A stretch of 64,000 nt of DNA from the NCBI RefSeq assembly GCF_947486615.1, contig NZ_CANKUD010000006.1, positions 1-64,000 of the forward strand, read 5' to 3'. Source of the stretch: an uncultured Modestobacter sp. (lineage in GTDB: Bacteria > Actinomycetota > Actinomycetes > Mycobacteriales > Geodermatophilaceae). The position numbers were made by a program, and so were the translations under genes. The notes below the pieces were generated by a model. That model made no database searches. It saw only the letters and a program-made list of their open reading frames with translations, and was not told the origin of the DNA. Each line of letters begins with the position of its first letter. The stretch's first letter is position 1. Of the stretch, positions 32,833-42,908 are shown piece after piece.

Positions 32833-33369
32833 ATGACCGGACTCGACTCCCGGGTGCTGCTGGACCCTGCCGACGGCTCGCTGGGCCCGCTGCTGCGGCT
32901 GGCCGACGACCGGCTGGACGGCGGCGCGGGGTACGGGCGGCACGCGCACGCCGCCGTCGACGTGGTCGCGGTCGTGCTGGCCGGGTCGCTGCGGCACGCC
33001 TGGGGCCGCGAGGCCGTGCTCGGCCCGGGGGACGTCGCGGTGCTGCGTGCCGGGCGGGGCCTGGAGCACGACGAGGTCGCGGGTGCCGACGGCGCGCACG
33101 TGCTGCAGACCTACCTGCGGTCGGCGGAGCCGGGTGCACAGCCGGCGCACGACGCGCTGCTGCGACCCCGCGGCTGGGTCGACCTGGGCCGCGCCGACGC
33201 CCGGCTGTGGGTCGGCTCCTCCGACGACGCCGACGACGTCCCGCCCGGCCTGCGGGTGGTGCTGCGGGACGGCGAGGTGACCGCCACGCCGGGGGAGGGG
33301 CCGGTGGCGGACGCCGCGACCGTGCTCGTCTGGCAGCTGGACGCCGCCCGCCCGGCGTGGGCCGAGTGA
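32833..33369 (+). CDS. Pirin-like cupin protein, 178 aa
   Basis: The N-terminal cupin has the pirin-type metal site as GRHAHAAVDVVAVVLAGSLRHAWG and later RAGRGLEHDEVAGADG, giving His and Glu ligands. Pirins are about 230-290 residues, so this is a short version holding mainly one cupin domain. The C-terminal half (RGWVDLGRADARLWVG) is less conserved. A related pirin oxidises quercetin, but the role here is unknown. ATG at 32833 follows a 22-bp tandem repeat. Confidence 0.7.
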   Translation: MTGLDSRVLLDPADGSLGPLLRLADDRLDGGAGYGRHAHAAVDVVAVVLAGSLRHAWGREAVLGPGDVAVLRAGRGLEHDEVAGADGAHVLQTYLRSAEPGAQPAHDALLRPRGWVDLGRADARLWVGSSDDADDVPPGLRVVLRDGEVTATPGEGPVADAATVLVWQLDAARPAWAE

Positions 33370-33408
33370 CCCTTCCACGATCGTGAGCACTGCTACAGAC
33401 TGAGCCGC

Positions 33409-34623
33409 ATGCCCGCCGACGCATCCGTTGCCGCTGACCTGCTCGCCGCCGCCACCGCCGACGCCGCCTTCACCGTCGACCTGCGCCGCCGGCTGCACCG
33501 CCACCCCGAGATCGGGCTGCAGCTGCCCACCACCCAGGCGATGGTCCTGGAGGCGCTGGCCGACCTGCCGATCGAGGTCAGCACCGGCACCACCACCAGC
33601 TCGGTGGTCGGGGTGCTGCGCGGCGCCCGCCCCGGCCCGACCTACCTGCTGCGCGGGGACATGGACGCCCTGCCCGTGGCCGAGGACACCGGCCTGGACT
33701 TCGCCTCCGAGGTGCCCGGCGTGATGCACGCCTGCGGCCACGACACCCACGTCGCGATGCTCGCCGGCGCCGCCCGGCTGCTGTCCGCGCGCCGCGACTC
33801 CCTCGCCGGGCAGGTCGTGTTCATGTTCCAGCCCGGTGAGGAGGGCTTCCACGGCGCCCGGTTCATGCTCGAGGAAGGGCTGCTGGACGTCGTCCCGGAG
33901 GCTCCGGTCAGCGGCGCGTTCGCGCTGCACATCACCACGATGTTCCCCACCGGCACGATCAACGTGCGGCCCGGCCCGATGATGGCCTCGGCCGACCAGT
34001 TCCGGATCACCCTGCACGGCCGGGGCGGGCACGCCTCCACCCCGCACATGGCCGCCGACCCGGTGCCGGTCGCCGCGGAGGTCATCCTGGCGCTGCAGTC
34101 GATGGTGACCCGCCGCGTCGACGTCTTCGACCCCGCCGTCGTCACCGTCGGGCACCTGGAGGCCGGCCGGACCGACAACATCATCCCGGAGACCGCGCTG
34201 GTGCACGGCACGATCCGCACCCTGTCCGCGGAGCGCCGGGCCGACATGGTGGCCTCGGTGCAGCGGGTGGGGGAGCACGTCGCCGCCGCCCACGAGCTGC
34301 GGGGCGAGTTCGAGCGGGTCGAGGGCTACCCGGTCACCGTGAACGACGCCGGCGTCGCCGCGCAGGTCACCGCCACCGCCGCCGCACTGCTGGGCGAGGA
34401 CGCCAGCGCCGTCATGGAGTGGCCGCTGATGGGCGCCGAGGACTTCTCCTACGTCCTGGAGCGGGTGCCCGGCGCGATGGCGTTCCTCGGCGCCTGCCCG
34501 CCCGACCTCGACCCGGCCACCGCGCCGGGCAACCACTCCAACCTGGTCGTCTTCGACGAGGCGTCCTTCCCGGCCGGCGTCGCGATGTACGCCCAGATGG
34601 CCCTCACCGCCCTCGCCGGCTGA
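33409..34623 (+). CDS. M20-family amidohydrolase, 404 aa
   Basis: A metal-dependent hydrolase of the hippurate/IAA-amino-acid hydrolase branch. Metal ligands are visible in VMHACGHDTHVAML (Cys, His, Asp/His), QPGEEG (Glu-Glu), the HIT motif before TTMFPTG, and PGNHSNLVVFDE near the end (His). The dimerisation domain contains HGRGGHASTPHMAADPV. It should release an acyl or aryl group from an amide-linked amino acid. The substrate is not determined. Start ATG 33409, with TACAGA nine bases upstream and no binding site. Confidence 0.88.
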   Translation: MPADASVAADLLAAATADAAFTVDLRRRLHRHPEIGLQLPTTQAMVLEALADLPIEVSTGTTTSSVVGVLRGARPGPTYLLRGDMDALPVAEDTGLDFASEVPGVMHACGHDTHVAMLAGAARLLSARRDSLAGQVVFMFQPGEEGFHGARFMLEEGLLDVVPEAPVSGAFALHITTMFPTGTINVRPGPMMASADQFRITLHGRGGHASTPHMAADPVPVAAEVILALQSMVTRRVDVFDPAVVTVGHLEAGRTDNIIPETALVHGTIRTLSAERRADMVASVQRVGEHVAAAHELRGEFERVEGYPVTVNDAGVAAQVTATAAALLGEDASAVMEWPLMGAEDFSYVLERVPGAMAFLGACPPDLDPATAPGNHSNLVVFDEASFPAGVAMYAQMALTALAG

Positions 34624-34800
34624 CCGGGCTCGCCCCCCCCGGCTGACCTGGGTCGACCCCCGCCTGACCTGGGTCGTCCTCGCCGGCTGACCGGGTCGAC
34701 CCGCTCGGGTCGGGGTGGAGCCGCGGTCGCACGCGGCCCCACCCTGCCCGACGCGGCTCAACCCTGACGCGGCTCAACCCCGGTGCGGCTCCGCCTGGTC
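34624..34800. repeat. Low-complexity short repeats between convergent genes
   Basis: CTGACCTGGGTCG-like units occur about four times (34622-34700), then GACGCGGCTCAACCC twice near 34750-34781. No gene or recognised element is present. Confidence 0.5.
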
Positions 34801-34815
34801 CGGGGCGGACGACGG

Positions 34816-34849
34816 AACGGCCCGCCTCCCCGAGGGGAGACGGGCCGTT
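34816..34849. terminator. Bidirectional terminator between M20 gene and aceE
   Basis: AACGGCCCG pairs with CGGGCCGTT around an inner CCCC/GGGG stem. The hairpin sits between two convergent genes, 18 bases from the aceE stop. Confidence 0.8.
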
Positions 34850-34867
34850 CGTGTCCACGACCTGCGG

Positions 34868-37672
34868 TCAGGTGGCCGGGTGGTCGTCCGTGCGCTCCTC
34901 GGCGGGCGCGGCCTGCTCGTCGCGCTCCTGGTACTTCTCCAGGGCCTGCCGGACGACGTCGCGGTCGATCTCACCGCGCTGCGCCAGCGAGGCCAGCGTG
35001 CGGACGACGATCGCCTCGGCGTCGACGTGGAAGTGCCGCCGCAGCGCCGGGCGGGTGTCGGAGAGCCCGAACCCGTCGGTGCCCAGGCTGGCCATCCCAC
35101 CGGGGACGAAGGGCGCGATGAGGTCGGGGACGGCCTTCATCCAGTCCGACACCGCGACGATCGGGCCCTCGACGCCGGAGAGCTTCTGGGTGACGAAGGG
35201 GACCTTCGGCTCCTCGGCCGGGTGCAGCAGGTTCCACTCGTCGGCCTCGAGCGCCTCGCGGCGCAGCTCGGTCCACGAGGTCACCGACCACACGTCGGCC
35301 GACACCCCCCAGTCGTTGGCCAGCAGCTCCTGGGCGCGCAGCGCCCACGGCACGGCGACACCCGAGGCCAGCACCTGCGCCTTGGGGCCCTTCACGTCGG
35401 GGCCCTCGGCGTAGCGGTACATGCCGGCCAGCAGTGAGGCGACGTCCAGGTCCTCGGGCTCGGCCGGCTGCCGGTAGGGCTCGTTGTAGATCGTCAGGTA
35501 GTACATGACGTTCGGGTCGCGGTGCCCACCGAGCGGGGCGCCCGGGTCGTTGCCGTACATCCGCGCCAGGGCGTCCCTGGTGATGGCCCCGACCTCGAAG
35601 GAGAACGCGGGGTCGTAGGTGACGACGGCGGGGTTGGTCGCCGCCAGCAGCAGCGAGTGCCCGTCCTCGTGCTGCAGGCCCTCGCCGTTCAGCGTGGTGC
35701 GGCCGGCGGTGGCGCCGAGCAGGAAGCCCCGGGTCATCTGGTCGGCGGCCGCCCAGATGGAGTCGGCGGTGCGCTGGAACCCGAACATCGAGTAGAAGAT
35801 GTAGATCGGGATCATCGCCTCGCCGTGCGTGGCGTAGGAGCTGCCCGCGGCGATGAAGGAGGCCGTGGAGCCGGCCTCGTTGATCCCCTCGTGCAGGATC
35901 TGGCCCTGCTCGGACTCCTTGTAGGCCAGCATGAGCTCGCGGTCGACCGACGTGTAGTTCTGCCCGTGCGGGTTGTAGATCTTGATGCTCGGGAAGAGCG
36001 AGTCCATCCCGAAGGTGCGGGCCTCGTCGGGGATGATCGGCACGAACCGCGGAGCCAGCTCCTTGTCCTTCATCAGCTCCTTGAGCAGCCGGACGAAGGC
36101 CATCGTGGTGGCCACCTCCTGCTTGCCCGAGCCGCGCTTGAGGACGTCGAAGGCCTTGTCTTCCGGGGCCTTGAGCGGCTTGTGCTCCGACCGGCGGCGG
36201 GGCACCGCCCCACCCAGCTGACGACGCCGCTCGAGCATGTACTGCATCTCGGGGGAGTCCGGGTCGGGCTTGTAGTAGGGCGGCAGCGTCTTGTCCAGCT
36301 GCTCGTCCGGGATCGGGATCTCCAGCCGGTCGCGGAAGCCCACGATGTCCTCGGCGGTCAGCTTCTTCATCTGGTGCGTGGAGTTGCGGCCCTCGAAGTG
36401 GCTGCCCAGCGTCCAGCCCTTGATCGTCTTGGCGAGGATGACCGTGGGCTGGCCCTTGTGGTCCATCGCGGCCTTGTAGGCGGCGTAGACCTTGCGGTAG
36501 TCGTGCCCGCCACGGGCGAGGTCCCAGACCTCCTGGTCCGACATGCCCTCGACCAGCTTGCGGGTGCGCGGGTCACGGCCGAAGAAGTGCTCGCGGACGA
36601 AGGCGCCGTCCTCGGCCTTGTAGGTCTGGTAGTCGCCGTCCGGGGTGCTGTTCATCAGGTTGACCAGCGCGCCGTCGCGGTCGGCGGCCAGCAGCTTGTC
36701 CCAGCCGTGGCCCCAGATCACCTTGATGACGTTCCAGCCGGCGCCGCGGAAGAAGGACTCCAGCTCCTGGATGACCTTGCCGTTGCCGCGGACCGGGCCG
36801 TCCAGGCGCTGCAGGTTGCAGTTGATGACGAAGGTGAGGTTGTCCAGCTCCTCACGCGCGGCCAGGCCGATCGGGCCCAGCGACTCCGGCTCGTCGGTCT
36901 CGCCGTCGCCGAGGAAGGCCCACACGTGCTGGTCGGCGGTGTCGGCGATACCGCGGTTGTGCAGGTAGCGGTTGAACCGCGCCTGGTAGATCGCGTTCAT
37001 CGGGCCGAGGCCCATCGAGACGGTGGGGAACTCCCAGAAGTCCGGCATCAGCCGGGGGTGCGGGTAGGACGACAGCCCGCCGCCGGGGTGGCTGACCTCC
37101 TGGCGGAACCCGTCGAGCTGGTGTTCGGTCAGCCGGCCCTCGAGGAAGGCGCGGGCGTAGATGCCGGGGGAGGCGTGGCCCTGGAAGTAGATCTGGTCCC
37201 CGCCGCCGGGGTGGTCCTTGCCGCGGAAGAAGTGGTTGAAGCCGACCTCGTACAGCATCGCGGACGACGCGTAGGAGGAGATGTGGCCGCCGACGCCGAT
37301 CCCCGGCCGCTGCGCCCGGTGCACCATGATCGCGGCGTTCCAGCGGATGGCGTGGCGGATCTTCCGCTCCGCCTCCAGGTCGCCGGGGAACCACGGCTCC
37401 TGCTCCGGGGAGATCGTGTTGATGTAGTCGGTGCTGCGGAGCGCGGGGACGCCGACCTGCTGCTCACGGCTGCGCTCGAGCATCCGGAGCATGAGGTAGC
37501 GGGCCCGGTTGCGACCGGCGTGGTCGACGACCGCGTCGAGCGACTCGATCCACTCCTGGGTCTCGTCCGGGTCGGTGTCGGGGAGTTGGCTGGCCCGCCC
37601 ATCGGTGATGACCGCGCGGGGGGTGCCGATGGTGCGGGCGGGGTCTCCGTCCGACTGCTGCGGTGCGCTCAT
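34868..37672 (-). CDS. aceE: Pyruvate dehydrogenase E1 component, homodimeric type, 934 aa
   Basis: Thiamine-diphosphate enzyme that decarboxylates pyruvate and passes the acetyl group to lipoyl E2. Length and sequence are those of the single-chain E1 used by actinobacteria and proteobacteria. Visible blocks: the N-terminal [20 protein letters not shown], the cofactor Mg site [14 protein letters not shown] with [16 protein letters not shown], and the C-terminal [23 protein letters not shown] at 37672. E2 and E3 are not adjacent, as is common in actinobacteria. Confidence 0.95.
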   Translation of the reverse strand: MSAPQQSDGDPARTIGTPRAVITDGRASQLPDTDPDETQEWIESLDAVVDHAGRNRARYLMLRMLERSREQQVGVPALRSTDYINTISPEQEPWFPGDLEAERKIRHAIRWNAAIMVHRAQRPGIGVGGHISSYASSAMLYEVGFNHFFRGKDHPGGGDQIYFQGHASPGIYARAFLEGRLTEHQLDGFRQEVSHPGGGLSSYPHPRLMPDFWEFPTVSMGLGPMNAIYQARFNRYLHNRGIADTADQHVWAFLGDGETDEPESLGPIGLAAREELDNLTFVINCNLQRLDGPVRGNGKVIQELESFFRGAGWNVIKVIWGHGWDKLLAADRDGALVNLMNSTPDGDYQTYKAEDGAFVREHFFGRDPRTRKLVEGMSDQEVWDLARGGHDYRKVYAAYKAAMDHKGQPTVILAKTIKGWTLGSHFEGRNSTHQMKKLTAEDIVGFRDRLEIPIPDEQLDKTLPPYYKPDPDSPEMQYMLERRRQLGGAVPRRRSEHKPLKAPEDKAFDVLKRGSGKQEVATTMAFVRLLKELMKDKELAPRFVPIIPDEARTFGMDSLFPSIKIYNPHGQNYTSVDRELMLAYKESEQGQILHEGINEAGSTASFIAAGSSYATHGEAMIPIYIFYSMFGFQRTADSIWAAADQMTRGFLLGATAGRTTLNGEGLQHEDGHSLLLAATNPAVVTYDPAFSFEVGAITRDALARMYGNDPGAPLGGHRDPNVMYYLTIYNEPYRQPAEPEDLDVASLLAGMYRYAEGPDVKGPKAQVLASGVAVPWALRAQELLANDWGVSADVWSVTSWTELRREALEADEWNLLHPAEEPKVPFVTQKLSGVEGPIVAVSDWMKAVPDLIAPFVPGGMASLGTDGFGLSDTRPALRRHFHVDAEAIVVRTLASLAQRGEIDRDVVRQALEKYQERDEQAAPAEERTDDHPAT

Positions 37673-38042
37673 GCCCCCATCGTCTCCTGCCGGGGCGGCG
37701 TACGTCACGTCTGCCCCGTGTCGCGTCCTGCCAGACGGGACGACGGCCCGCCCACCGACCTCGTCGCGGGGCCTTGCGCGTGGTCCTCCATGGCCTACGC
37801 TCCGCTCCAACGGTGGCCCCGGTGGTGGTCGACCCGGAACGCCGGCCGAGCCGGGGGACGGGCTCCGCAGGGCCTCCGTCACCCCACGGAACGGGTGGCT
37901 GGGGGGTCCCGGGCGGGCAGGACGGCCCGGGACAAGGCACCATCCCCCCAGAGCCAACGCCCCGCCGCACACCGCGACGGGGCACCGCACACCGCACCGC
38001 CCGAGCAGACCGGGCAGACGAGCACACGGAGGAACAGCAGGG
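37673..38042. other. Divergent intergenic region between aceE and DUF3052 gene
   Basis: About 370 bases with no gene. It contains CGCACACCGC repeats at about 37971-38008 and GGAGGAACAG just before the DUF3052 ATG. Promoters for both genes are expected here. I see no clear riboswitch. Confidence 0.5.
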
Positions 38043-38468
38043 ATGAGCGTCGACTCGGGGAGCACCAGCATGGCTGCCCGGCTGGGGATCAAGCCGGGCA
38101 TGGTCGTGCAGGAGCTCGGCTGGGACGAGGACGCCGACGAGGACCTGCGTGACTCGGTCGTCGAGCTGTCCGGTGGTGAGATGGTCGACGAGGACTCCGA
38201 CGAGGTGGCCGACGTCGTCCTGCTGTGGTGGCGCGAGGAGGACGGCGACCTGATCGACGCCCTCGTCGACTCCATCGCCTCCCTTGCCGAGGACGGTGTG
38301 GTCTGGCTGCTCGTGCCCAAGTCCGGGCGCCCCGGCCACGTGGAGCCCGGTGACGTCACCGAGGCCGCCCCCACCGCCGGGCTGCAGCAGACCTCCAGCA
38401 TCTCCGCGGCCAAGGACTGGTCGGGGATCCGGCTGGTCACCCCGAAGGCCGCCCGCTCCCGCCGCTGA
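38043..38468 (+). CDS. DUF3052 protein, 141 aa
   Basis: The sequence [29 protein letters not shown] at the start and the C-terminal [11 protein letters not shown] are characteristic of DUF3052, an actinobacterial family that nearly always lies divergently from aceE and before an AhpE-like peroxiredoxin, as here. It is acidic and soluble. GGAGGAACAG precedes the ATG. The function is unknown. Confidence 0.88.
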   Translation: MSVDSGSTSMAARLGIKPGMVVQELGWDEDADEDLRDSVVELSGGEMVDEDSDEVADVVLLWWREEDGDLIDALVDSIASLAEDGVVWLLVPKSGRPGHVEPGDVTEAAPTAGLQQTSSISAAKDWSGIRLVTPKAARSRR

Positions 38469-38471
38469 ACA

Positions 38472-38525
38472 AGGACCCCCTCGCCCCCACGCCTCGCAAG
38501 CTCGGCGCGGGCCCCTGCGAGGGGG
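38472..38525 (-). repeat. Structured dispersed element, copy 3
   Basis: On the minus strand the outer stem is CCCCCTCGC/GCGAGGGGG (38517-38525 and 38476-38484), the inner stem CCCGCGCC/GGCGTGGG, loop GAGCTTGCGA, then TCCTT. It directly follows the DUF3052 stop codon and could end that transcript. Confidence 0.85.
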
Positions 38526-38566
38526 CCGGAGGGTGCTGCCCGTCGTGGGTGCGGCACCATCGGGGG

Positions 38567-39034
38567 ATGACCGTCTCCGTCGGTGACACCGCGCCTGAGT
38601 TCAGCCTCCGCGACCAGGACAAGCAGGTCGTCTCGCTGTCCGGGCTGCGGGGTGCCCCGGTGCTGGTGGTGTTCTTCCCGTTCGCCTTCTCCGGCACCTG
38701 CACCGGCGAGCTCTGCCAGCTGCGCGACGAGCTGACCACCTACACCGACGCCGGAGTGCAGGTGGTGGCGATCTCCACCGACCCGACCTTCAGCCTCAAG
38801 GCCTTCCGCGAGGCCCAGGGGCTCACCTTCCCGCTGCTGTCGGACTTCTGGCCGCACGGGGCGGCCGCCCAGGCCTACGGGGTGTTCAACGAGCGGGCCG
38901 GGATGCCGCTGCGCGGCACGTTCCTGGTCGACGCCGCGGGCACCGTCGTGTTCACCGAGGTGAACGAGGTCGGCGACCCGAGGCCGCAGTCGGGCTGGAA
39001 GGACGCCGTCGCGCAGCTGGCCACGGCGGCCTGA
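38567..39034 (+). CDS. ahpE: AhpE-type peroxiredoxin, 155 aa
   Basis: A thiol peroxidase. The peroxidatic Cys lies in [21 protein letters not shown], with the peroxiredoxin PxxxTxxC pattern present as PFAFSGTC. A second Cys follows four residues later. The family in actinobacteria reduces hydroperoxides and is recycled by mycothiol or thioredoxin-type partners. ATG at 38567, possible CACCAT box six bases upstream. Context with aceE and DUF3052 is standard. Confidence 0.88.
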   Translation: MTVSVGDTAPEFSLRDQDKQVVSLSGLRGAPVLVVFFPFAFSGTCTGELCQLRDELTTYTDAGVQVVAISTDPTFSLKAFREAQGLTFPLLSDFWPHGAAAQAYGVFNERAGMPLRGTFLVDAAGTVVFTEVNEVGDPRPQSGWKDAVAQLATAA

Positions 39035-39068
39035 TGCACACCCCCGTCCTCCTCGGGACGGGGCCGAC

Positions 39069-39140
39069 GGGCGCGTAGCTCAGCGGTAGAGCGCTCGCCT
39101 TACAAGCGAGTGGTCGGGGGTTCGAACCCCTCCGCGCCCA
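39069..39140 (+). tRNA. tRNA-Val (TAC)
   Basis: GGGCGCG (39069-39075) pairs with CGCGCCC (39133-39139). The D arm is AGCTCAGCGGTAGAGC, the anticodon stem CTCGC/GCGAG has loop CTTACAA (anticodon TAC at 39101-39103), and the T arm is GGGGGTTCGAACCCC. Discriminator A at 39140. CCA is not encoded (CCC follows), so the nucleotidyltransferase must add it. Confidence 0.92.
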
Positions 39141-39221
39141 CCCCGCCGCCGCCCCGCGCCGGTTCACCCGGAGGGGTGGCCCCAGCTCAGCCGGCGTCCG
39201 CACCGCGTCGATCACCACGCC

Positions 39222-41879
39222 ATGCGCCTCCAGCCGTCGTCCCGACCGCGCCGTGGCGTGCCCCTGTGGGTGCACCTGCTGGCACTCGTCCTGGTGCCGC
39301 TGGTGGGCGTGCTGGCGCTGACCGCGGTGATCGTCCGGACGGCGGTCTCCGAGGCGCGGACCGCCGAGCGGGCCGAGGCCGCCGTGCAGGCCGTGGCGCA
39401 GCTGGACGCCGCGCGCAGCGGGATCGAGCACGAGATCGTGCCGGTGCTGTCCGTCGCGGTGCTCAGCGACCCGGCGTTCTCCGCGGCGGTGGGCATCAGC
39501 CCGCTGCAGGCCCAGGTGCAGCTGGTGAACGTGGAGCGCACCCGGGACGAGGCGCAGGTGCTCACCGACCTGGCGCTGGCCGCGGTGCCGGCCGGTTCGC
39601 CGGGTGCCGCATCGGTCGAGCTGGCCGCCGGCCGGCTCGCCGACCTGCGGGCCGGTTCCGCGGCGCAGCAGGCCGCCCCCCAGGACACCTACGCGGGGTA
39701 CTTCGCCGTCTCCGGCATGCTGATGGACGCCCAGCAGGCCGCGGCGGCGTCCACCACCGGGGAGGACGTCTCGATCGGCACCTACGAGGCGGCGCACGAC
39801 GTGGCGCTGGTGGCCCGGGCAGCCCGCACGGCCAGCCGGATGATCCCGCTCTACGTCGGCACCCAGCTCCCCCTCGGCGGGGCCGAGGGCGGGCAGGCGG
39901 GGTGGCACGCCGCCTGGCAGGACTACCTCGACGCCAAGCGCGGGCTCGACCAGCTCGCCACACCCGGGGCAGCGGCGGCCTGGGAGGTCGTCCGGAACTC
40001 CCTGGCGGTCGTCCAGGTGGACGCCCAGCTCGCCGAGCAGCACGCCGCGGGGACGGCTGCCCCGCTCGCGCAGGTGGTCTCGCTGGTCAGCCAGAGCACC
40101 GTGCGGGACGCCGCCTACACCGACCTGCTGGACAGCGCGGTCGGCACCGCCCGCGCCGCTGCTGCTGCCGACCGCGACGCCGCCACCGACCGCCGGACGA
40201 GGACCCTGCTGGCCGGGCTGGGCGTGCTGCTGGTCGCCGGCCTGGCCGTCGGCCTCCTCGGCCGCAGCGTCACCCGCTCGCTCCGGGTGCTGGCCGGGCA
40301 GGCCGTCCGGGTCAGCCGGGGCGAGCTGGTCGAGGTCGGCAGCGGCGGTCCGCGCGAGGTGCGCACCGTCTCCGCGGCGCTCGACTCCGCGGTGGCCAGC
40401 CTCCGCCGGATCCAGGACCAGGCCCGCGCGGTCGCCCGCGGGGACCTGTCCAACGCCCTGCTCGACGAGCCGTTGCCCGGCCCGCTCGGTGAGGTCGTGC
40501 ACGCCTCGGTCCGGCAGATCGTGTCCTCCGTCCGCCAGCGCGAGGAGCTGCAGTCCGCCCTGGCCCACCAGGCCTCGCACGACCCGCTCACCGAGCTGCC
40601 CAACCGGGCGCAGGCGCTGCAGCTCACCGCGGCGGCGCTGTCCCGTGGTCAGCGGTCGGGGTCGATGACCGGGCTGCTGTTCGTCGACCTGGACGGCTTC
40701 AAGGCGGTCAACGACAGCCTGGGGCACGCCGCCGGCGACGACGTCCTGTGCGAGGTCGCCGTCCGGCTGCGGGACGCCGTGCGCGCCGGGGACGTCGTCT
40801 GCCGGCTGGGCGGCGACGAGTTCGTGGTGCTGGTCGAGGGGGTGGACGACGAACGGACGCTGGTCGAGCTGGCCGAACGGCTGATCGACGCGGTCAGCGG
40901 TCCGCTGCTCGTCGGGGGCCAGCCGGCGTCGGTCGGCGCGAGCGTCGGGGTGGCGGTCAGCCGGGACGGCGTCACCGATCCCGACGTCCTCCTCGTCGAG
41001 GCCGACACCGCCGCCTACCGGGCCAAGCGGCACGGTCGCGGCCGGGCGGAGGTCTTCGACGAGGCGCTGCGGGCTCAGCTCGCCGAGCGCGCCGCCCTCG
41101 AGGCGGCGATCGCCGCTGGGCTGGCCGGCGGGGAGATGGTGCTGCACTACCAGCCGGTGATCGACGTGGCCGGCAGCCGGCTCACCGGTTACGAGGCGCT
41201 GGTGCGCTGGGAGCGGCCGGGCCACGGCATGGTCCCGCCGGACCTGTTCATCCCGGCGGCCGAGGAGTCTCGGCTGATCTGCGAGCTGGACCGCTGGGTG
41301 CTGCACGAGGCCACCCGGCAGCTGGCCGAGTGGCGGGCCGACGCCGGGGTGGCGGACGGCGAGCCCGAGCCGACCATCGCCGTGAACATCTCCGGCCGGC
41401 ATCTCGCCGACCGGCGGGTGGTGGCCGACGTCGCCGACGCGCTGGCCGCCTCCGGGCTGCCGGCCCACCTGCTGGTCCTCGAGGTCACCGAGACGGTGCT
41501 GGTCGACGACCCGTCGGCGATCGACAACCTGGCCGCCCTGCGCGCGCTGGGCGCGGCCATCGCCATCGACGACTTCGGCACCGGGTACACGTCGATCGGC
41601 CAGCTCCGGCACATGCCGGTGGACACCCTGAAGATCGACCGCAGCTTCATCGCCTCGGGAGAGCCGGGGCACGGCGAGCTCGTGGCACTGATGATCCGCG
41701 CAGCGCACACCTTCGGCATGACCGTGGTCGCCGAGGGCGTGGAGGAGCCGGCGCAGCTGGCCCGGCTGCGGGCGGAGTCCTGCGACCAGGCCCAGGGCTA
41801 CCTGCTGCACCGGCCGCTGCCGGCCGCCGCTGCCGGTGCGCTGCTGCAGGCCCGGCACCCGGTGGCCGGCCCGGCCTGA
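39222..41879 (+). CDS. Membrane GGDEF-EAL cyclic-di-GMP enzyme, 885 aa
   Basis: A transmembrane helix at about 15-38, an external sensor domain of about 270 residues, a second helix (about 328-346), then a HAMP-like linker (SLRVLAGQAVRVSRGELVEV), a GGDEF domain with the intact catalytic loop RLGGDEFVVL and a C-terminal EAL domain with YEALVRWERP, the NISGRHL Asn site, IAIDDFGTGYTS and the KIDRSF loop. Both domains keep catalytic residues, so it may make and degrade cyclic di-GMP in response to an outside signal. It starts 81 bases after tRNA-Val. Confidence 0.9.
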   Translation: MRLQPSSRPRRGVPLWVHLLALVLVPLVGVLALTAVIVRTAVSEARTAERAEAAVQAVAQLDAARSGIEHEIVPVLSVAVLSDPAFSAAVGISPLQAQVQLVNVERTRDEAQVLTDLALAAVPAGSPGAASVELAAGRLADLRAGSAAQQAAPQDTYAGYFAVSGMLMDAQQAAAASTTGEDVSIGTYEAAHDVALVARAARTASRMIPLYVGTQLPLGGAEGGQAGWHAAWQDYLDAKRGLDQLATPGAAAAWEVVRNSLAVVQVDAQLAEQHAAGTAAPLAQVVSLVSQSTVRDAAYTDLLDSAVGTARAAAAADRDAATDRRTRTLLAGLGVLLVAGLAVGLLGRSVTRSLRVLAGQAVRVSRGELVEVGSGGPREVRTVSAALDSAVASLRRIQDQARAVARGDLSNALLDEPLPGPLGEVVHASVRQIVSSVRQREELQSALAHQASHDPLTELPNRAQALQLTAAALSRGQRSGSMTGLLFVDLDGFKAVNDSLGHAAGDDVLCEVAVRLRDAVRAGDVVCRLGGDEFVVLVEGVDDERTLVELAERLIDAVSGPLLVGGQPASVGASVGVAVSRDGVTDPDVLLVEADTAAYRAKRHGRGRAEVFDEALRAQLAERAALEAAIAAGLAGGEMVLHYQPVIDVAGSRLTGYEALVRWERPGHGMVPPDLFIPAAEESRLICELDRWVLHEATRQLAEWRADAGVADGEPEPTIAVNISGRHLADRRVVADVADALAASGLPAHLLVLEVTETVLVDDPSAIDNLAALRALGAAIAIDDFGTGYTSIGQLRHMPVDTLKIDRSFIASGEPGHGELVALMIRAAHTFGMTVVAEGVEEPAQLARLRAESCDQAQGYLLHRPLPAAAAGALLQARHPVAGPA

Positions 41880-41904
41880 CGGGACGGCGGGCCGGTTCCG
41901 CAGC

Positions 41905-41943
41905 CCGGTGTGCCGGCGGCCCGCACGGCCACCGGCACACCGG
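41905..41943. terminator. Bidirectional terminator between convergent genes
   Basis: CCGGTGTGCCGG (41905-41916) and CCGGCACACCGG (41932-41943) form a perfect 12-bp stem with a 15-base loop between the GGDEF-EAL and SPFH stop codons. Confidence 0.8.
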
Positions 41944-41944
41944 T

Positions 41945-42622
41945 TCAGCTGATCGGCGCCCCGGAGGTGGTCTGGCCCGGTGCGGTGGTGAGGACGACGG
42001 TCGCGCCCCCGGCCTCCACCGCCTGCAGCGTCCGCAGCTGCAGCAGGGCCGGCTGCTCGGCGACCATCCGGGCCGCGTTGGCCAGCGCCCGGGTCGCCGC
42101 CACCTCCGACCGCGCCCGCTCCAGGGCGGCCAGCCCCTGCGCCCGGGCGGTGGCGACCTCCGCCGCGGCCCGCCGCAGCTCGGCCGGCACCATCACGTCG
42201 CGCACCGCGACGTCCGCCACGGTGACGCCGACCGCCGCCGCCCGGGCCGCGACCGGCTCGCGCACCGCGGACGGCAGCGACTCGCGGTCGGTCAGCAGCT
42301 CGTCGAGGGTCCGGCCCGCGACCGCCTCCCGCAGCGCCACCTGGAGGGCTGCGTAGACGAACGCGTCGGCGTCCTGGACCGCCTCGTGCCAGCGGCGGGG
42401 GTCGGTCGTGGCGCAGGTGGCGAAGAGGCTCACCCGGACGGTCAGCCCGTCGGCGGTCAGCACCTCCTGACCCGGCACCACCAGCAGCCGCGGGCGGACG
42501 GCGACCCGGACGTACCGCTGCCGCCGCCGCGGCCGGCGGTGCCGCCCCGGTGCCAGCACCTCGGTGAAGCGGCCGTCCCGGTAGGCCAGGACCCGCTCCC
42601 ACTCCTCGACGACGATGCGCAC
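41945..42622 (-). CDS. SPFH/band-7 (slipin-like) protein, 225 aa
   Basis: The sequence from MRIVVEEWERVLAYRDGRF through a beta-rich domain with VVPGQEVLTADGLTVRVSLF, then YAALQVALREAVAGRTLDELL and a helical end RDVMVPAELRRAAAEVATARAQGLAALERARSE, is the stomatin/slipin band-7 fold. Unlike most slipins it lacks an N-terminal membrane helix and begins directly with the domain. Start GTG 42622. Such proteins scaffold membrane microdomains and often work with NfeD-type proteases. None is adjacent. Confidence 0.8.
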   Translation of the reverse strand: MRIVVEEWERVLAYRDGRFTEVLAPGRHRRPRRRQRYVRVAVRPRLLVVPGQEVLTADGLTVRVSLFATCATTDPRRWHEAVQDADAFVYAALQVALREAVAGRTLDELLTDRESLPSAVREPVAARAAAVGVTVADVAVRDVMVPAELRRAAAEVATARAQGLAALERARSEVAATRALANAARMVAEQPALLQLRTLQAVEAGGATVVLTTAPGQTTSGAPIS

Positions 42623-42908
42623 GTCCCCGCCTCCCTCCACTGCTCGCTCGGCTGCCTGCGCCGGGGCGACCGGCCGGCGCGTGGTCGGGCACGGACGGGG
42701 GACGCCGAGACGCCGCAGGCCGACCGCACCGCCGATGACCGCGCGCCGGACGGCCTGGGGAGTCGAACCCCGGACGTTCCGCAGACGTCTGCCCTGACAT
42801 GGCACGTCCGGGGCCGACCCGCAGGACCTGCGACGGCGATGCCACCCGGCTGCTGACCCCGAACGGGGAGGACGGTAGGCGGCCGGCCGGTGCCCCGGCC
42901 AGCGGTTT

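Noticed and set aside
34624-34800. CRISPR-like short repeats
   Set aside because: Units are short, degenerate and adjacent, without equal-length unique spacers. No cas genes are in the window.
35522-38152. Very long plus-strand open frame opposite aceE
   Set aside because: It is the antisense shadow of aceE, full of Val/Asp/Gly/Arg/His, with no family motifs. High GC makes such frames common.
42755-42800. tRNA-like T arm (GGGGTTCGACTCCCC on the minus strand)
   Set aside because: No acceptor, D arm or anticodon arm fits around it, so it looks like chance resemblance in the gap upstream of the SPFH gene.
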